Shown here piece after piece: positions 1-7,565 of a stretch of DNA of 64,000 nt; position 1 is the first letter of the stretch, and every line of letters begins with the position of its first letter. Origin of the DNA: Trujillonella humicola. GTDB taxonomy: Bacteria; Actinomycetota; Actinomycetes; Mycobacteriales; Geodermatophilaceae. The position numbers were made by a program, and so were the translations under genes. The stretch lies in assembly GCF_046233715.1 (NCBI RefSeq), contig NZ_JBJNRJ010000001.1, positions 62,001 to 126,000 of the forward strand, read 5' to 3'. The notes under the pieces are model-generated. The model was not told the DNA's origin. It made no database searches and saw nothing but the letters and a program-made list of their open reading frames with translations.

Positions 1-882
1 CTGCTGGCCGAGCTGCTGGTCTCCCTCGGCCTGCTCACCACCGACGGCACGCGGTTCGGGCTCACCCCCGTCGCCGCCCGCTTCCTCGTGCGCGACTCCC
101 CGGCGTCGATGGCCGCGCTCGCCCCGCTGTCGCCGGGCCCGTGGTCGGGCTGGCAGCGACTCGCCGGGACGGTGCGGACCGGCCGGCCGTCCGACGCGAC
201 GGTGGCGGAGCTCGCCGCGGCCTACCCGGCCCTGGTGCGGGCCACGGCGCCGACCCAGGCCGCCGTGGCCGCCGGCGTCGTCCGCGAACTGGCCGGCCGG
301 GGCCTGTGGCCCGACGCGCCGCGGATCGCCGACCTCGGCTGCGGATCGGCCGCCTGGCTCGTGGCGATGCTCGGCGACCGGCCGGCCGGCACGGCCGTGG
401 GCGTGGACCTGCCGGCGGTCCTGGAGGTGGCCCGCGCCTCGGTGGCGGCCGCGGGCCTGACCGGCCGGGTCGACCTCCTGGCCGCCGACTACCTCGAGGC
501 CGACCTGCCGGCCGGCGGCGCCGACGTCGTCGTCCTGGCGCACGTGCTCCGGGCCGAGCCGGCCGACCGCGCACGGCGGCTGCTGGCCCGGGCCGTGGAG
601 CTCACAGCGCCCGGCGGGGTCGTCGTCGTGGCCGACTACCCGCGTCCCGACCGTGCCGACGGGCCCGACCCCGGCCGCGACGCCGTCCTCGCCGCCGCCC
701 GCCACGAGCTCGTGCTCTCGCTGACCATGGCCGCCGCCACCGCCGGCCGCGGCGTCTCGGTGGCCGACCTGCGCGCATGGGCCGCGGCGGCCGGCGCCGA
801 GCTCACCGACGTCCTGCACCCGGTGCCCCGCCAGACCGTCTTCCTGATCCGCCCCGACTCTCCCCCCGTGACCGAGAGGTGA
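1..882 (+). CDS. SAM-dependent O-methyltransferase-like protein, 5'-truncated by window edge
   Basis: The frame is open from the first base to TGA at 880-882, so the N-terminus lies outside the window. The visible start (LLAELLVSLGLL, then FGLTPVAARFLV) resembles the winged-helix dimerisation domain of the plant/bacterial O-methyltransferase-2 family. The Rossmann part follows: a glycine-rich SAM loop IADLGCGSAAWL, an acidic residue at the end of the next strand (GVDLP), and APGGVVVVADYPRP near the C-terminus. These enzymes methylate hydroxyl groups of aromatic compounds, but the acceptor cannot be told here. The stop lies 2 bp before the amidohydrolase start, so the two are probably one operon. 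Some members of this fold act on carboxyl or C atoms instead. Confidence 0.72.
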   Translation: MLAELLVSLGLLTTDGTRFGLTPVAARFLVRDSPASMAALAPLSPGPWSGWQRLAGTVRTGRPSDATVAELAAAYPALVRATAPTQAAVAAGVVRELAGRGLWPDAPRIADLGCGSAAWLVAMLGDRPAGTAVGVDLPAVLEVARASVAAAGLTGRVDLLAADYLEADLPAGGADVVVLAHVLRAEPADRARRLLARAVELTAPGGVVVVADYPRPDRADGPDPGRDAVLAAARHELVLSLTMAAATAGRGVSVADLRAWAAAAGAELTDVLHPVPRQTVFLIRPDSPPVTER

Positions 883-884
883 CC

Positions 885-2297
885 ATGACCGAGGACCGCG
901 ACCTCCCCACCGGCGAGCCGTGCGACACGCTCGTGCTGGGCTCCCACGTCGTCACCATGGACGACGAGCGCCGGGTGTACCGCGACGGCGCCGTCGCCGT
1001 CACCGGCGGCCGGATCGTCGCCGTCGGGCCGGCCGCGGAGCTGACCGCCCGCTACCGCCCGGCCGAGACCGTCGGCGGCGAGCGCTTCGTCGTCACGCCG
1101 GGGCTGATCAACACGCACGTGCACATCACCGGCGAGCCGTTGACCCGCGGCTTCGTCCCCGACGACACGCCCTTCCTCGAGAACGTCTTCGAGTGGCTCA
1201 CCCCGATCCACACCCACTACACCGAGGACGACGAGCGGGTCTCGGCCCAGCTGGCCGCGCTGGAGATGCTCAAGTCCGGGACGACGGCGTTCCTGGAGGC
1301 CGGGACCGTCCGGTTCATCGACCCCGTCGTCGACGGCCTGGCCGAGATCGGCATCCGGGCGCGCGTCGGCCCGTGGGCGTGGGACCTGGTCGGGGACTAC
1401 GAGGCGCTGCGGATGACCACCGCCGAGGCGATCGGCGCGATGACCTACGCGATGGACACCTACGGCTCGGCCGCCGACGGCCGGGTGCAGGCCTGGCCGA
1501 TCGTCATCGGGCACACCACGTGCAGCGACGAGCTGTGGCAGACCGCGAAGAAGATGTCCGACGAGCGCGGCACCGGGATGAGCGCGCACATGTCCCCGGC
1601 CGCGATGGACCCCGAGGGGTTCCTGGCCACCTTCGGGCAGCGACCGATGGTGCACCTGGACGAGATCGGCGTCCTGGACCGCAACGTGCTGCTGACCCAT
1701 GCCGTCCACGTGGACGACACGGAGATCGCGGCGCTGGCGCGGACCGGCACGAGCATCGCCCACTGCCCGACGACGGCGCTGAAGGTGTCCTACGGCGTCA
1801 CCCAGATCGGGAAGTTCCCCGAGATGGTCGCCGCGGGCGTGAACGTGGCCATCGGCACCGACGGCAACAACGCGTCCAACTACCACGACCTGATGCGGGC
1901 CACCTACCTCGTGGCGGGCCTGTTCAAGGACGCCCGCCGCGACGCGACGGTGTTCCCGGCCGAGGACGCGTTCGCCATGGCCACCCGCAACGGCGCCCGC
2001 GCGCTGCAGGCCGAGACCGAGCTCGGCTCGCTGGAGCCCGGCAAGCAGGCCGACCTGGTCCTGCACGACACGAACCGCCCCGAGTGGCGGCCGCTGCACA
2101 ACGTGGCCAACCAGCTGGTCTGGTCCGCCGACGGCCGCGGCGTGCACACCGTCCTGGTCGGCGGGCGGGCGGTGGTCGAGGACTACCGCTGCACCACCGT
2201 CGACGAGGACGCCCTGCTGCGGCGCGCCCAGACCGCCGGGGAGGGCATCGTCGCCCGCTCCGGCCTCCCCGACCGGGCCAAGTGGCCCACCCGCTGA
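885..2297 (+). CDS. Amidohydrolase (AtzA/TrzN/SAH-deaminase-like, mononuclear metal)
   Basis: A 470-aa metal-dependent hydrolase of the amidohydrolase superfamily, in the branch containing TrzN/AtzA chlorohydrolases and S-adenosylhomocysteine/methylthioadenosine deaminases. Visible metal ligands are H78-x-H80 (NTHVHI), H235 (SAHMSP), H272 (THAVHVDD) and D326 (IGTDGNN), the pattern of a single-metal (beta/alpha)8 barrel. There is no carbamylated lysine. The N-terminal beta-sandwich half (TLVLGSHVVTMDDERRV) and its C-terminal partner (LEPGKQADLVLHD) are both present. It starts 2 bp after the methyltransferase stop and is followed closely by a VOC protein. The family removes amino, chloro or alkoxy groups from heteroaromatic rings. 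The substrate is unknown, but such a step would suit a catabolic cluster for an N-heterocycle. Confidence 0.82.
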   Translation: MTEDRDLPTGEPCDTLVLGSHVVTMDDERRVYRDGAVAVTGGRIVAVGPAAELTARYRPAETVGGERFVVTPGLINTHVHITGEPLTRGFVPDDTPFLENVFEWLTPIHTHYTEDDERVSAQLAALEMLKSGTTAFLEAGTVRFIDPVVDGLAEIGIRARVGPWAWDLVGDYEALRMTTAEAIGAMTYAMDTYGSAADGRVQAWPIVIGHTTCSDELWQTAKKMSDERGTGMSAHMSPAAMDPEGFLATFGQRPMVHLDEIGVLDRNVLLTHAVHVDDTEIAALARTGTSIAHCPTTALKVSYGVTQIGKFPEMVAAGVNVAIGTDGNNASNYHDLMRATYLVAGLFKDARRDATVFPAEDAFAMATRNGARALQAETELGSLEPGKQADLVLHDTNRPEWRPLHNVANQLVWSADGRGVHTVLVGGRAVVEDYRCTTVDEDALLRRAQTAGEGIVARSGLPDRAKWPTR

Positions 2298-2332
2298 ACC
2301 CGTCCCGTCCCCATCGAAGAGGAGAGAGAGCC

Positions 2333-2800
2333 ATGCCCACCCTGACCGAGGCGCGCTGGACGCACGTCGCCATCCCCGTGCGCGACGTCGAGCGCTCCAT
2401 CGAGTTCTACACATCGGTGACCCCGCTGGTGCTCGTGCAGCAGAACGCCGACGAGAGCGGCCGCAGCGCCTGGCTGTCCAACCCGGGACAGGTGGAGACG
2501 CCGTTCGTGCTGGTGCTCGGCGAGTTCATCCCGGAGATCGGCGCCCGCTTCGGCATCGTCGACGGCAAGCCGGACCCGACCTTCTCGCCGTGGGCGCACA
2601 TCGGCATCGAGCTGCCGAACCGCGAGGACGTCGACGAGGTGGCCGCCAAGGCCCGCGAGCTGGGCCGGCTGCAGTGGGAGCCGACGCAGATGGCCGAGCA
2701 CATCGGCTACATCTGCGCCGTCCTGGACCCCGACGGCAACGTCCTGGAGTTCTCGCACAACCAGAAGGTCTTCGCGACCATCCAGGAGCTCTGGGGCTGA
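2333..2800 (+). CDS. VOC (glyoxalase/bleomycin resistance/dioxygenase) family protein
   Basis: A 155-aa two-module vicinal-oxygen-chelate protein. The first module begins TEARWTHVAIPVRDVERSIEFYTS and the second WAHIGIELPNREDVDEVAAKARE, closing with CAVLDPDGNVLEFSHNQ. Candidate metal ligands are the His in WTHVAI, the His in WAHIGI and the Glu in VLEFSH. The purine-rich tract GAAGAGGAGAGAGAG just upstream is an excellent ribosome binding site and fixes the ATG. It may be a lyase, an isomerase or a single-domain dioxygenase; the VOC fold alone does not say which. It is the last gene before the assembly gap, so its true downstream neighbour is uncertain. Confidence 0.78.
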   Translation: MPTLTEARWTHVAIPVRDVERSIEFYTSVTPLVLVQQNADESGRSAWLSNPGQVETPFVLVLGEFIPEIGARFGIVDGKPDPTFSPWAHIGIELPNREDVDEVAAKARELGRLQWEPTQMAEHIGYICAVLDPDGNVLEFSHNQKVFATIQELWG

Positions 2801-2893
2801 TCCGCCCTCCCGCCGGTCCCGGCCGCCGCTCCCCGCCGGCCGGGGCCGGCGTCGAGCCCCGGGCCCGCCGGCGGGGGGCCACCCGCGCGGCCA

Positions 2894-2991
2894 NNNNNNN
2901 NNNCCCCCCCCCGCCGCCCCCCCCCCCCCCCCCCCCGCCCCCCGGGGCGCCCCCCCCCCCCGGCCCCCCCCCGCCCCCCCCGCCCGCCGGG
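2894..2991. other. Assembly gap (10 N) followed by poly-C low-complexity sequence
   Basis: Ten Ns at 2894-2903 are followed by about 90 bases of almost pure C with scattered G (2904-2991). Nothing else in the window looks like this, and it is typical of failed base calling next to a scaffold join. The 2801-3047 interval contains no credible gene. The true distance between the VOC gene and the aldo/keto reductase, and whether a gene is missing, cannot be known. Confidence 0.9.
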
Positions 2992-3012
2992 GCCGTCGTC
3001 GTGCCCGTGGAC

Positions 3013-3034
3013 CGCCGGAGTGGCCACTCCGGCG
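3013..3034. repeat. Perfect 22-bp palindrome (half-site CGCCGGAGTGG)
   Basis: The half CGCCGGAGTGG is followed directly by its exact reverse complement, with no loop. Two near copies lie at 13071-13092 and 13115-13136, at the other end of the catabolic island. It could be an operator, or a dispersed repeat that forms a cruciform or hairpin. Confidence 0.7.
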
Positions 3035-3047
3035 AGGACACCGTTGG

Positions 3048-3077
3048 TTCACAGGGCGGGACGGCGTCTCGTACTGT
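3048..3077 (+). promoter_or_regulatory. Promoter with IclR-type operator A in the spacer, upstream of the aldo/keto reductase
   Basis: A TTCACA -35-like hexamer (3048-3053) and TACTGT -10-like hexamer (3072-3077) are 18 bp apart. Operator A (3054-3074) fills the spacer: left arm GGGCGGGA, spacer CGGCG, right arm TCTCGTAC. The same layout recurs at 4117-4146. A factor bound here would block RNA polymerase, or would have to be removed or rearranged by effector. Confidence 0.6.
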
Positions 3078-3113
3078 GCGCACGTCCCACCGAGCAGTGA
3101 GGAGGTGGCCGTC

Positions 3114-4001
3114 GTGCGCACCCGTGCGATCGGTTCCCGGCAGGTCGGCGCGGTCGGCCTGGGCGCCATGCACCTGTCCAGCGCCCCGGAACGCCCCGCT
3201 CCGGAGCGGGCTGCGGCGACCGTCCACGCCGCCCTGGACGCCGGGGTGACCGTGGTGGACACCGCGGACGTGTACTGCCACGACGACACCGAGATCGGGC
3301 ACAACGAGCGCCTGGTCGCCGAGGCGCTGCGGACCTGGTCCGGCGACGCGGACGACGTCCTGGTGGCCACCAAGGGCGGTCTCGTCCGCCCCGGCGGCGG
3401 GTGGGACTTCCGCGGCACCCCCGAGCACCTGCACGTCGCGGCGCGGGCCAGCGCCCGGGCGCTCGGGGTCGAGGCGATCGGCCTCTACCAGCTGCACTGG
3501 CCCGATCCCTCCGTGCCCTACGCCGAGTCGGTGGGCGCGCTGGGCGAGCTCGTGGACGCGGGCGTCGTCCGCACCGTCGGCGTGAGCAACGTCGACGTGG
3601 CGAAGCTCGACACCGCCGCCGACGTGCTCGGCGGCCGGCTGGTGAGCGTGCAGAACCCCTTCTCGGTCGAGGACCGCTGGGGCGAGCCCGTGCTGCGCCG
3701 GACCGAGGAACTGGGGCTGGCCTTCCTCCCGTACACGCCGCTGGCCGGCGTGACCGGCGAGGGCGCGCGAGCCCGCGCCACGCGCCAGGTCGCCGCGGAG
3801 CTCGGGGTGTCCCCCCAGCGGGTGGCGCTGGCGTGGCTCCTCGCGCACTCGCCCGCCGTCGTCGCCATCCCCGGCTCGACCCGCCCGGGGTCGATCCGCG
3901 ACAGCGCCGCGGCCGCCGGCCTGGAGCTCTCCGCCGAGCAGGTCGCGCGGATCGACGACGCTCCGGCCGACCCCGCCCGGCCCACCACGTTCGCCCACTG
4001 A
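3114..4001 (+). CDS. Aldo/keto reductase
   Basis: A 295-aa NAD(P)H-dependent aldo/keto reductase barrel. The catalytic tetrad is visible as D49, Y54, K87 and H128 (VVDTADVY, VATKGG, LYQLHWPDP). The C-terminal cofactor-binding signature IPGSTRPGSIRDSAAAAG is also present. I chose GTG at 3114 because AGGAGG at 3100-3105 lies 8 nt before it; the GTG at 3105 would overlap that Shine-Dalgarno. The enzyme reduces aldehydes or ketones, or oxidises alcohols. In this cluster it could oxidise a cis-dihydrodiol or handle the aldehyde released by the aldolase, since no short-chain dehydrogenase is present. Operator A controls its promoter. Confidence 0.9.
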   Translation: MRTRAIGSRQVGAVGLGAMHLSSAPERPAPERAAATVHAALDAGVTVVDTADVYCHDDTEIGHNERLVAEALRTWSGDADDVLVATKGGLVRPGGGWDFRGTPEHLHVAARASARALGVEAIGLYQLHWPDPSVPYAESVGALGELVDAGVVRTVGVSNVDVAKLDTAADVLGGRLVSVQNPFSVEDRWGEPVLRRTEELGLAFLPYTPLAGVTGEGARARATRQVAAELGVSPQRVALAWLLAHSPAVVAIPGSTRPGSIRDSAAAAGLELSAEQVARIDDAPADPARPTTFAH

Positions 4002-4005
4002 GGAA

Positions 4006-4062
4006 GGACCCCGCTGCCCCCCACCGCTCGCTCCGCTCGCGGCGGGCCGCTGCAGCGGGGCC
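4006..4062 (+). terminator. About 57-nt stem-loop after the aldo/keto reductase (recurrent family)
   Basis: CCCCGCTGC (4009-4017) pairs with GCAGCGGGG (4052-4060), extended by GG/CC across a bulged A, and encloses a smaller hairpin. It begins 5 nt after the stop codon. A relative at 50762-50818 keeps the pairing through a compensatory C-to-G/G-to-C change. There is no U-tract, so it would act as an intrinsic terminator of the GC-only type or as a 3'-end stabiliser. Confidence 0.55.
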
Positions 4063-4092
4063 GCCATGGACGACGGACGTCTCCATCTCACC

Positions 4093-4146
4093 TTTCGCGA
4101 TGCCGTCTCGTATTGCTTGACAAGACGGCGTCTCGCATCGAAGGAT
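4093..4146 (+). promoter_or_regulatory. Promoter with paired IclR-type operators B1 and B2, upstream of the FAH-family gene
   Basis: TTGACA (4117-4122) and AAGGAT (4141-4146) are 18 bp apart, and the ATG at 4154 lies only 7 nt beyond the -10, so the mRNA is probably leaderless or nearly so. Operator B1 is 4093-4113 (TTTCGCGA, TGCCG, TCTCGTAT). Operator B2 is 4118-4138 (TGACAAGA, CGGCG, TCTCGCAT) and covers the -35 and spacer. The centres are 25 bp apart, as expected if two dimers bind in tandem. Confidence 0.65.
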
Positions 4147-4153
4147 CGCCGGC

Positions 4154-5026
4154 ATGGACCTGCTCGTCACCCCGTGGGGCCTGGGGCGCCGCGAGGGCGA
4201 CGAGGTCGCCGTCCTGGACCTGCCGCACCGCGACGTCGGGGCGCTGGTCGCCGATGCCGGTTCGCTGTCCCCGGCGGCCGCAGCCGGCGTCGTCCGCCGG
4301 GTTCCCGCGAGCGAGGCGCTGGCCGCCGCGCTGCCGCCGCTGCCGGCGCCCGGCACGGTCTGGGGCGTCGGGTTGAACTACCGGTCCAAGGCCCGGGTCA
4401 CCGGCCGCGACGTCCCGGCCGAGCCGATCCTGTACGTGTCCGCCGCCTCCTCGGTGGGCGGGCCGAACGGCCGGGTGGCGCACCCCGCCGGCGTCACCGA
4501 GCAGCTCGACGCCGAGGCCGAGATCGCCGTCGTCCTGGGGCGCCGGCTGCACCGCGCCTCCGAGCGCGAGGCCTGGGCCGCGGTGGCCGGTGTGACGGCC
4601 GGCAACGACCTGACCGCGCGCGACGTCATGAAGGCGACCGGGACACCGGCGCTGGCCAAGAGCTTCCCCGGCTGCACCCCGCTGGGCGCCTCCGTGCTGG
4701 ACGCGCGCACGCTCGCCGAGGGCGCGTCGCTGCGCGTGCGGGGGTCGGTCAACGGCGTGCTGCACCAGGACGACACCAGCGCCGACATGATCTGGTCGAT
4801 CCCCGAGCTGCTCGCCCGCATCTCCTGGTACGCCGCGCTGGAGCCCGGCGACGTGTTTCTCAGCGGCACCCCCGCAGGCACCGGCCAGGACCGCGGCTGC
4901 TTCCTGGTCCCCGGTGACGTCGTCACCGTCGAGGTCGACGGCGTGGCGCCGCTGACCACCACCGTCTCGTCCACCGCCGCCCCGGTCGTCCCGGAGCCGC
5001 GGGAGGACGCCGTCCCGGCGCGCTGA
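4154..5026 (+). CDS. Fumarylacetoacetate hydrolase (FAH) family protein
   Basis: A 290-aa FAH-fold enzyme. The metal site motif E121-x-E123 (DAEAEIAVVLG), the aspartate in TAGNDLTARD (D152), the lysine loop AKSFPGCTPLG and the late GDVFLSGTPAGTG signature are all present. The FAH fold hydrolyses or decarboxylates beta-diketo or 2-oxo-enol acids. In meta-cleavage pathways it acts as 2-hydroxymuconate hydratase/decarboxylase or as an acylpyruvate hydrolase after extradiol ring opening. No ribosome binding site precedes the ATG; the -10 AAGGAT lies 7 nt upstream, consistent with leaderless translation. It is the first gene of a unit with the COG3964 hydrolase, aldolase and cupin. Which FAH reaction it performs cannot be read from the sequence. 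Confidence 0.88.
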   Translation: MDLLVTPWGLGRREGDEVAVLDLPHRDVGALVADAGSLSPAAAAGVVRRVPASEALAAALPPLPAPGTVWGVGLNYRSKARVTGRDVPAEPILYVSAASSVGGPNGRVAHPAGVTEQLDAEAEIAVVLGRRLHRASEREAWAAVAGVTAGNDLTARDVMKATGTPALAKSFPGCTPLGASVLDARTLAEGASLRVRGSVNGVLHQDDTSADMIWSIPELLARISWYAALEPGDVFLSGTPAGTGQDRGCFLVPGDVVTVEVDGVAPLTTTVSSTAAPVVPEPREDAVPAR

Positions 5027-5072
5027 CGCGCCTCCCGACCCCCGCCGTCCCCGATCCCACGGAGCCCACCGC

Positions 5073-6257
5073 ATGTCCGCACCCGCCGACACCCGTACGG
5101 ACGCTGCGAGCGCCGTCCACGACCTCGTCCTCACCGGTGGGCGGGTCCTCGACCCCGCCAACGGCCTCGACGGCCGCTACGACGTCGCCGTCACCGACGG
5201 CCGGATCAGCGCCGTGGCCCCCGCCATCGACGGCCCGGCCACCGAGCGGATCGACTGCACCGGCCGGCTGGTGCTGCCCGGCCTGGTGGAGGGCCACACG
5301 CACATCTTCGAGCACGTGTCGAAGGTGGGCGCCAACCCCGTCGAGGCGCACCTGCGCCGCGGCGTCGTCGCCGCCGCCGACGCCGGCACCGCGGGCGCCT
5401 CGACGTTCGACGCGTTCAAGAAGCTGGTCGTCGAGCCCAGCGGGATGCGCATCCTCAGCTTCCTCAACGTCTCGGTGCTCGGGCTGATCGACTTCCGCTT
5501 CGGCGAGCTGCTCAACCCCGACACCCTCGTGCCCGAGGACGCGCTGCGGGTCGCCGCCGAGAACCCGGAGATCGTCCGCGGCTTCAAGATCCGGCTCTCG
5601 ACCGACGTCGTCCCGGCCGAGCAGTGGCGCCCGCTGCTGAGAAAGTCGCTCGCCATCGGCGAGCAGGCCGGCCTGCCGCTCATGGTGCACATCGGCGAGA
5701 CCCCGGAGCCGCTGGCCCAGGTGCTGCCCTACCTGCGCCCCGGCGACATCGTGGCCCACTGCTACACGGGCAAGGAGTACAACATCCTCGAGAACGGCTC
5801 GGTCCAGCCTGCCGTGGCCGAGGCCCGCGCCCGCGGCGTGCTGTTCGACTCCGCCCACGGCAAGAGCAACCTGAGCTTCGAGGTGGCCCGCCCGGCGATC
5901 GCCGAGGGCTTCCTCCCCGACATCGCCTCCTCCGACACCAGCGGCCGCAACTGGCGCGGCCCGGTCTTCGACCTGCTCACCAGCCTGTCGAAGCTGGTCG
6001 CTCTCGGCGCCCCGCTGCCGGAGATCATCAAGCGCGCGACCATCGACCCGGCCCGGCTCCTCGGGATCGCCGACGAGGGCTACGGCGCGCTGACCGTCGG
6101 GAACCCGGCGCACGTGACGGTCGTCGAGGAGGTCAGCGACCAGGTGCTGCCCGATGCGGCCGGCAACTCGATCGTGGCGCCGCGCTACGAGCCCGTCACC
6201 GTGCTGCACGGCGGTGCGCCGGTCGAGCTGGTGCCGTGGCGGGGCCTCGGCGCCTGA
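5073..6257 (+). CDS. COG3964-type amidohydrolase (dihydroorotase-like binuclear metallohydrolase)
   Basis: A 394-aa amidohydrolase-superfamily protein with a full binuclear site: H75-x-H77 (GHTHIF), a probable carbamylated K172 (RGFKIR), H206 (MVHIGE), H229 (VAHCYTG) and D288 (SSDTSG). The loop FDSAHGKSN after the fifth strand fits COG3964, whose characterised members were misannotated as dihydroorotases; some cleave acetyl-(R)-mandelate. An esterase, amidase or lactonase step on an aromatic or ring-fission acid is therefore more plausible than pyrimidine synthesis. It follows the FAH gene by 46 bp and precedes the aldolase by 28 bp. The substrate is not determinable. It is unrelated in active-site type to the amidohydrolase at 885-2297. 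Confidence 0.82.
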   Translation: MSAPADTRTDAASAVHDLVLTGGRVLDPANGLDGRYDVAVTDGRISAVAPAIDGPATERIDCTGRLVLPGLVEGHTHIFEHVSKVGANPVEAHLRRGVVAAADAGTAGASTFDAFKKLVVEPSGMRILSFLNVSVLGLIDFRFGELLNPDTLVPEDALRVAAENPEIVRGFKIRLSTDVVPAEQWRPLLRKSLAIGEQAGLPLMVHIGETPEPLAQVLPYLRPGDIVAHCYTGKEYNILENGSVQPAVAEARARGVLFDSAHGKSNLSFEVARPAIAEGFLPDIASSDTSGRNWRGPVFDLLTSLSKLVALGAPLPEIIKRATIDPARLLGIADEGYGALTVGNPAHVTVVEEVSDQVLPDAAGNSIVAPRYEPVTVLHGGAPVELVPWRGLGA

Positions 6258-6285
6258 GCGGCGCCGGACGGAGAGGAGACCCGCG

Positions 6286-7098
6286 GTGACCGATGTGCAC
6301 CGGGCGAGGGCCGGCCTGCGGGCGGCCCTCGCCTCCGGCGAGCGGCTCACCGGGGTCTTCGTCAAGCTGCCCTGCCCCGACGTCCTCGAGCTGGCGGCCT
6401 CGGCGGGCTTCGACCTCGTGGTCGTCGACCTGGAGCACTCCACGCTCGGCGACAAGGAGGCGCTGGACCTCCTCCGCTACGCCGACGCGCTCGGCCTGCC
6501 GGCCCTCGTGCGGCTGCCGCGGGTGGACCCGCCGCTGGTGAACCGGGTCCTCGAGGCCGGCGCGGTGGGCATCCAGCTGTCCATGCTGACCTCGGTGGCC
6601 CAGCGCGAGGAGCTGCAGGCCGCCGTGGCCTACGGGCCGGTCGGCCGGCGGTCGGTCAGCCTCGCGCACACGGGAGCCGGGTACGGCGCGGTCCCGCTGG
6701 CCGGCTACCTGGCCGCCGAGCGCGCCGACCCGCCGCTGCTGGTCGGTCAGATCGAGAGCCGCACGACCGACCCGATCGAGGAGGTCGTCGCCGGCCTCGA
6801 CGTGGCCTTCGTCGGCACCACCGACCTGACCGTCGCGCTCGGGCTGGATCCCGACGACGCGGCCGGCATCCGCGCCGAGGTCGACGCGGTGGGTGCCGCG
6901 GCGCTGGCCGCCGGGGTGGTCTTCGGTGGCTGGGCGCCCCGCCCGGATGCCGCCGAGGGCCTGGGCCTGGGCCCGGCGGGCTACCTCGTCGTCGGCTCCG
7001 ACCTGCAGTTCCTGGGCGCCGCCCTGCGCGCCGCCGCCCCGTCCCGCCCCGCTGCGGCCCGTCCGGCCGCGGCCCCGCCGTCCCCGGAGGCCCGATGA
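6286..7098 (+). CDS. HpcH/HpaI family aldolase
   Basis: A 270-aa class II pyruvate aldolase of the HpcH/HpaI family. The catalytic base H51 (VVDLEHST), oxyanion arginine R76 (LVRLPRV) and metal ligands E157 (GQIESRT) and D180 (VGTTDLT) match the HpaI pattern. Such enzymes split 4-hydroxy-2-oxo acids into pyruvate and an aldehyde, the last step of a meta-cleavage route. The GTG start is preceded by GAGAGGAG at good spacing. The C-terminus has an alanine/proline-rich tail. The stop overlaps the cupin start (ATGA), indicating translational coupling. The related citrate-lyase beta/CoA-acid lyases share the fold, but the motifs favour the aldolase. Confidence 0.87.
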   Translation: MTDVHRARAGLRAALASGERLTGVFVKLPCPDVLELAASAGFDLVVVDLEHSTLGDKEALDLLRYADALGLPALVRLPRVDPPLVNRVLEAGAVGIQLSMLTSVAQREELQAAVAYGPVGRRSVSLAHTGAGYGAVPLAGYLAAERADPPLLVGQIESRTTDPIEEVVAGLDVAFVGTTDLTVALGLDPDDAAGIRAEVDAVGAAALAAGVVFGGWAPRPDAAEGLGLGPAGYLVVGSDLQFLGAALRAAAPSRPAAARPAAAPPSPEAR

Positions 7099-7520
7099 GC
7101 ACCGAGCCCGCCCCCTCGCGCAACGCCGCCCTGTACGGGCGGGTCGTCAACTGGGACGACATCCCCGAGGAGACGGTGCGCCCGGGCGTGCGCCGCCGGG
7201 TCTACAGCACCGACGAGATCATGATCGCCTGGCACAGCCTCGACGTCGGGATGGCGCTGAACCCCCACTCCCACGCCGACTTCGACCAGCTCGTCTTCAT
7301 CGCCGAGGGCGTGTGCGACTACCACGTCGCCGGAACGCCGCACCGCATGCGGGCGGGGTCGTTCCTGCTCGTCCCCGCGGGGGCGGAGCACTTCGTGGAG
7401 CCGCTCGAGGGGCCCTGCGTGAACATCGACTACTTCGTGCCCCCGCGGGCCGACTTCGCCTCCGCGCTGGGCTGGCTGAGCGCCGCCCCGGCCGGCGCCG
7501 GGACCCCGGCCCCGCGGTAG
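7095..7520 (+). CDS. Cupin-domain protein
   Basis: A 141-aa single-domain cupin. Motif 1 is NPHSHADFDQLVFIAEG (H58, H60) and motif 2 is AGSFLLVPAGAEHFVEPL (H99), giving a three-histidine metal site; the usual Glu position appears as Q65 or is shifted. The start ATG overlaps the aldolase TGA, with GGAGG upstream. Cupins in catabolic operons serve as isomerases, ring-cleaving dioxygenases or ligand sensors, and this sequence does not discriminate. The last ~30 residues are low-complexity Ala/Pro/Gly. It converges on iclR with only 45 bp between them. Confidence 0.85.
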   Translation: MSTEPAPSRNAALYGRVVNWDDIPEETVRPGVRRRVYSTDEIMIAWHSLDVGMALNPHSHADFDQLVFIAEGVCDYHVAGTPHRMRAGSFLLVPAGAEHFVEPLEGPCVNIDYFVPPRADFASALGWLSAAPAGAGTPAPR

Positions 7521-7565
7521 GGACCCGCCGCGGGCCCGCAGGAGGTGGGGACGGCGGGGCCTCCC

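Noticed and set aside
141..884. Long N-terminal extension of the amidohydrolase
   Set aside because: The frame upstream of ATG 885 overlaps the methyltransferase and translates to Arg/Gly-rich nonsense; homology starts at 885.
2904..2991. Poly-C tract as a real structural element (i-motif or G-quadruplex)
   Set aside because: It is directly next to an N-gap and unlike the rest of the window, so an assembly artefact is the simpler explanation.
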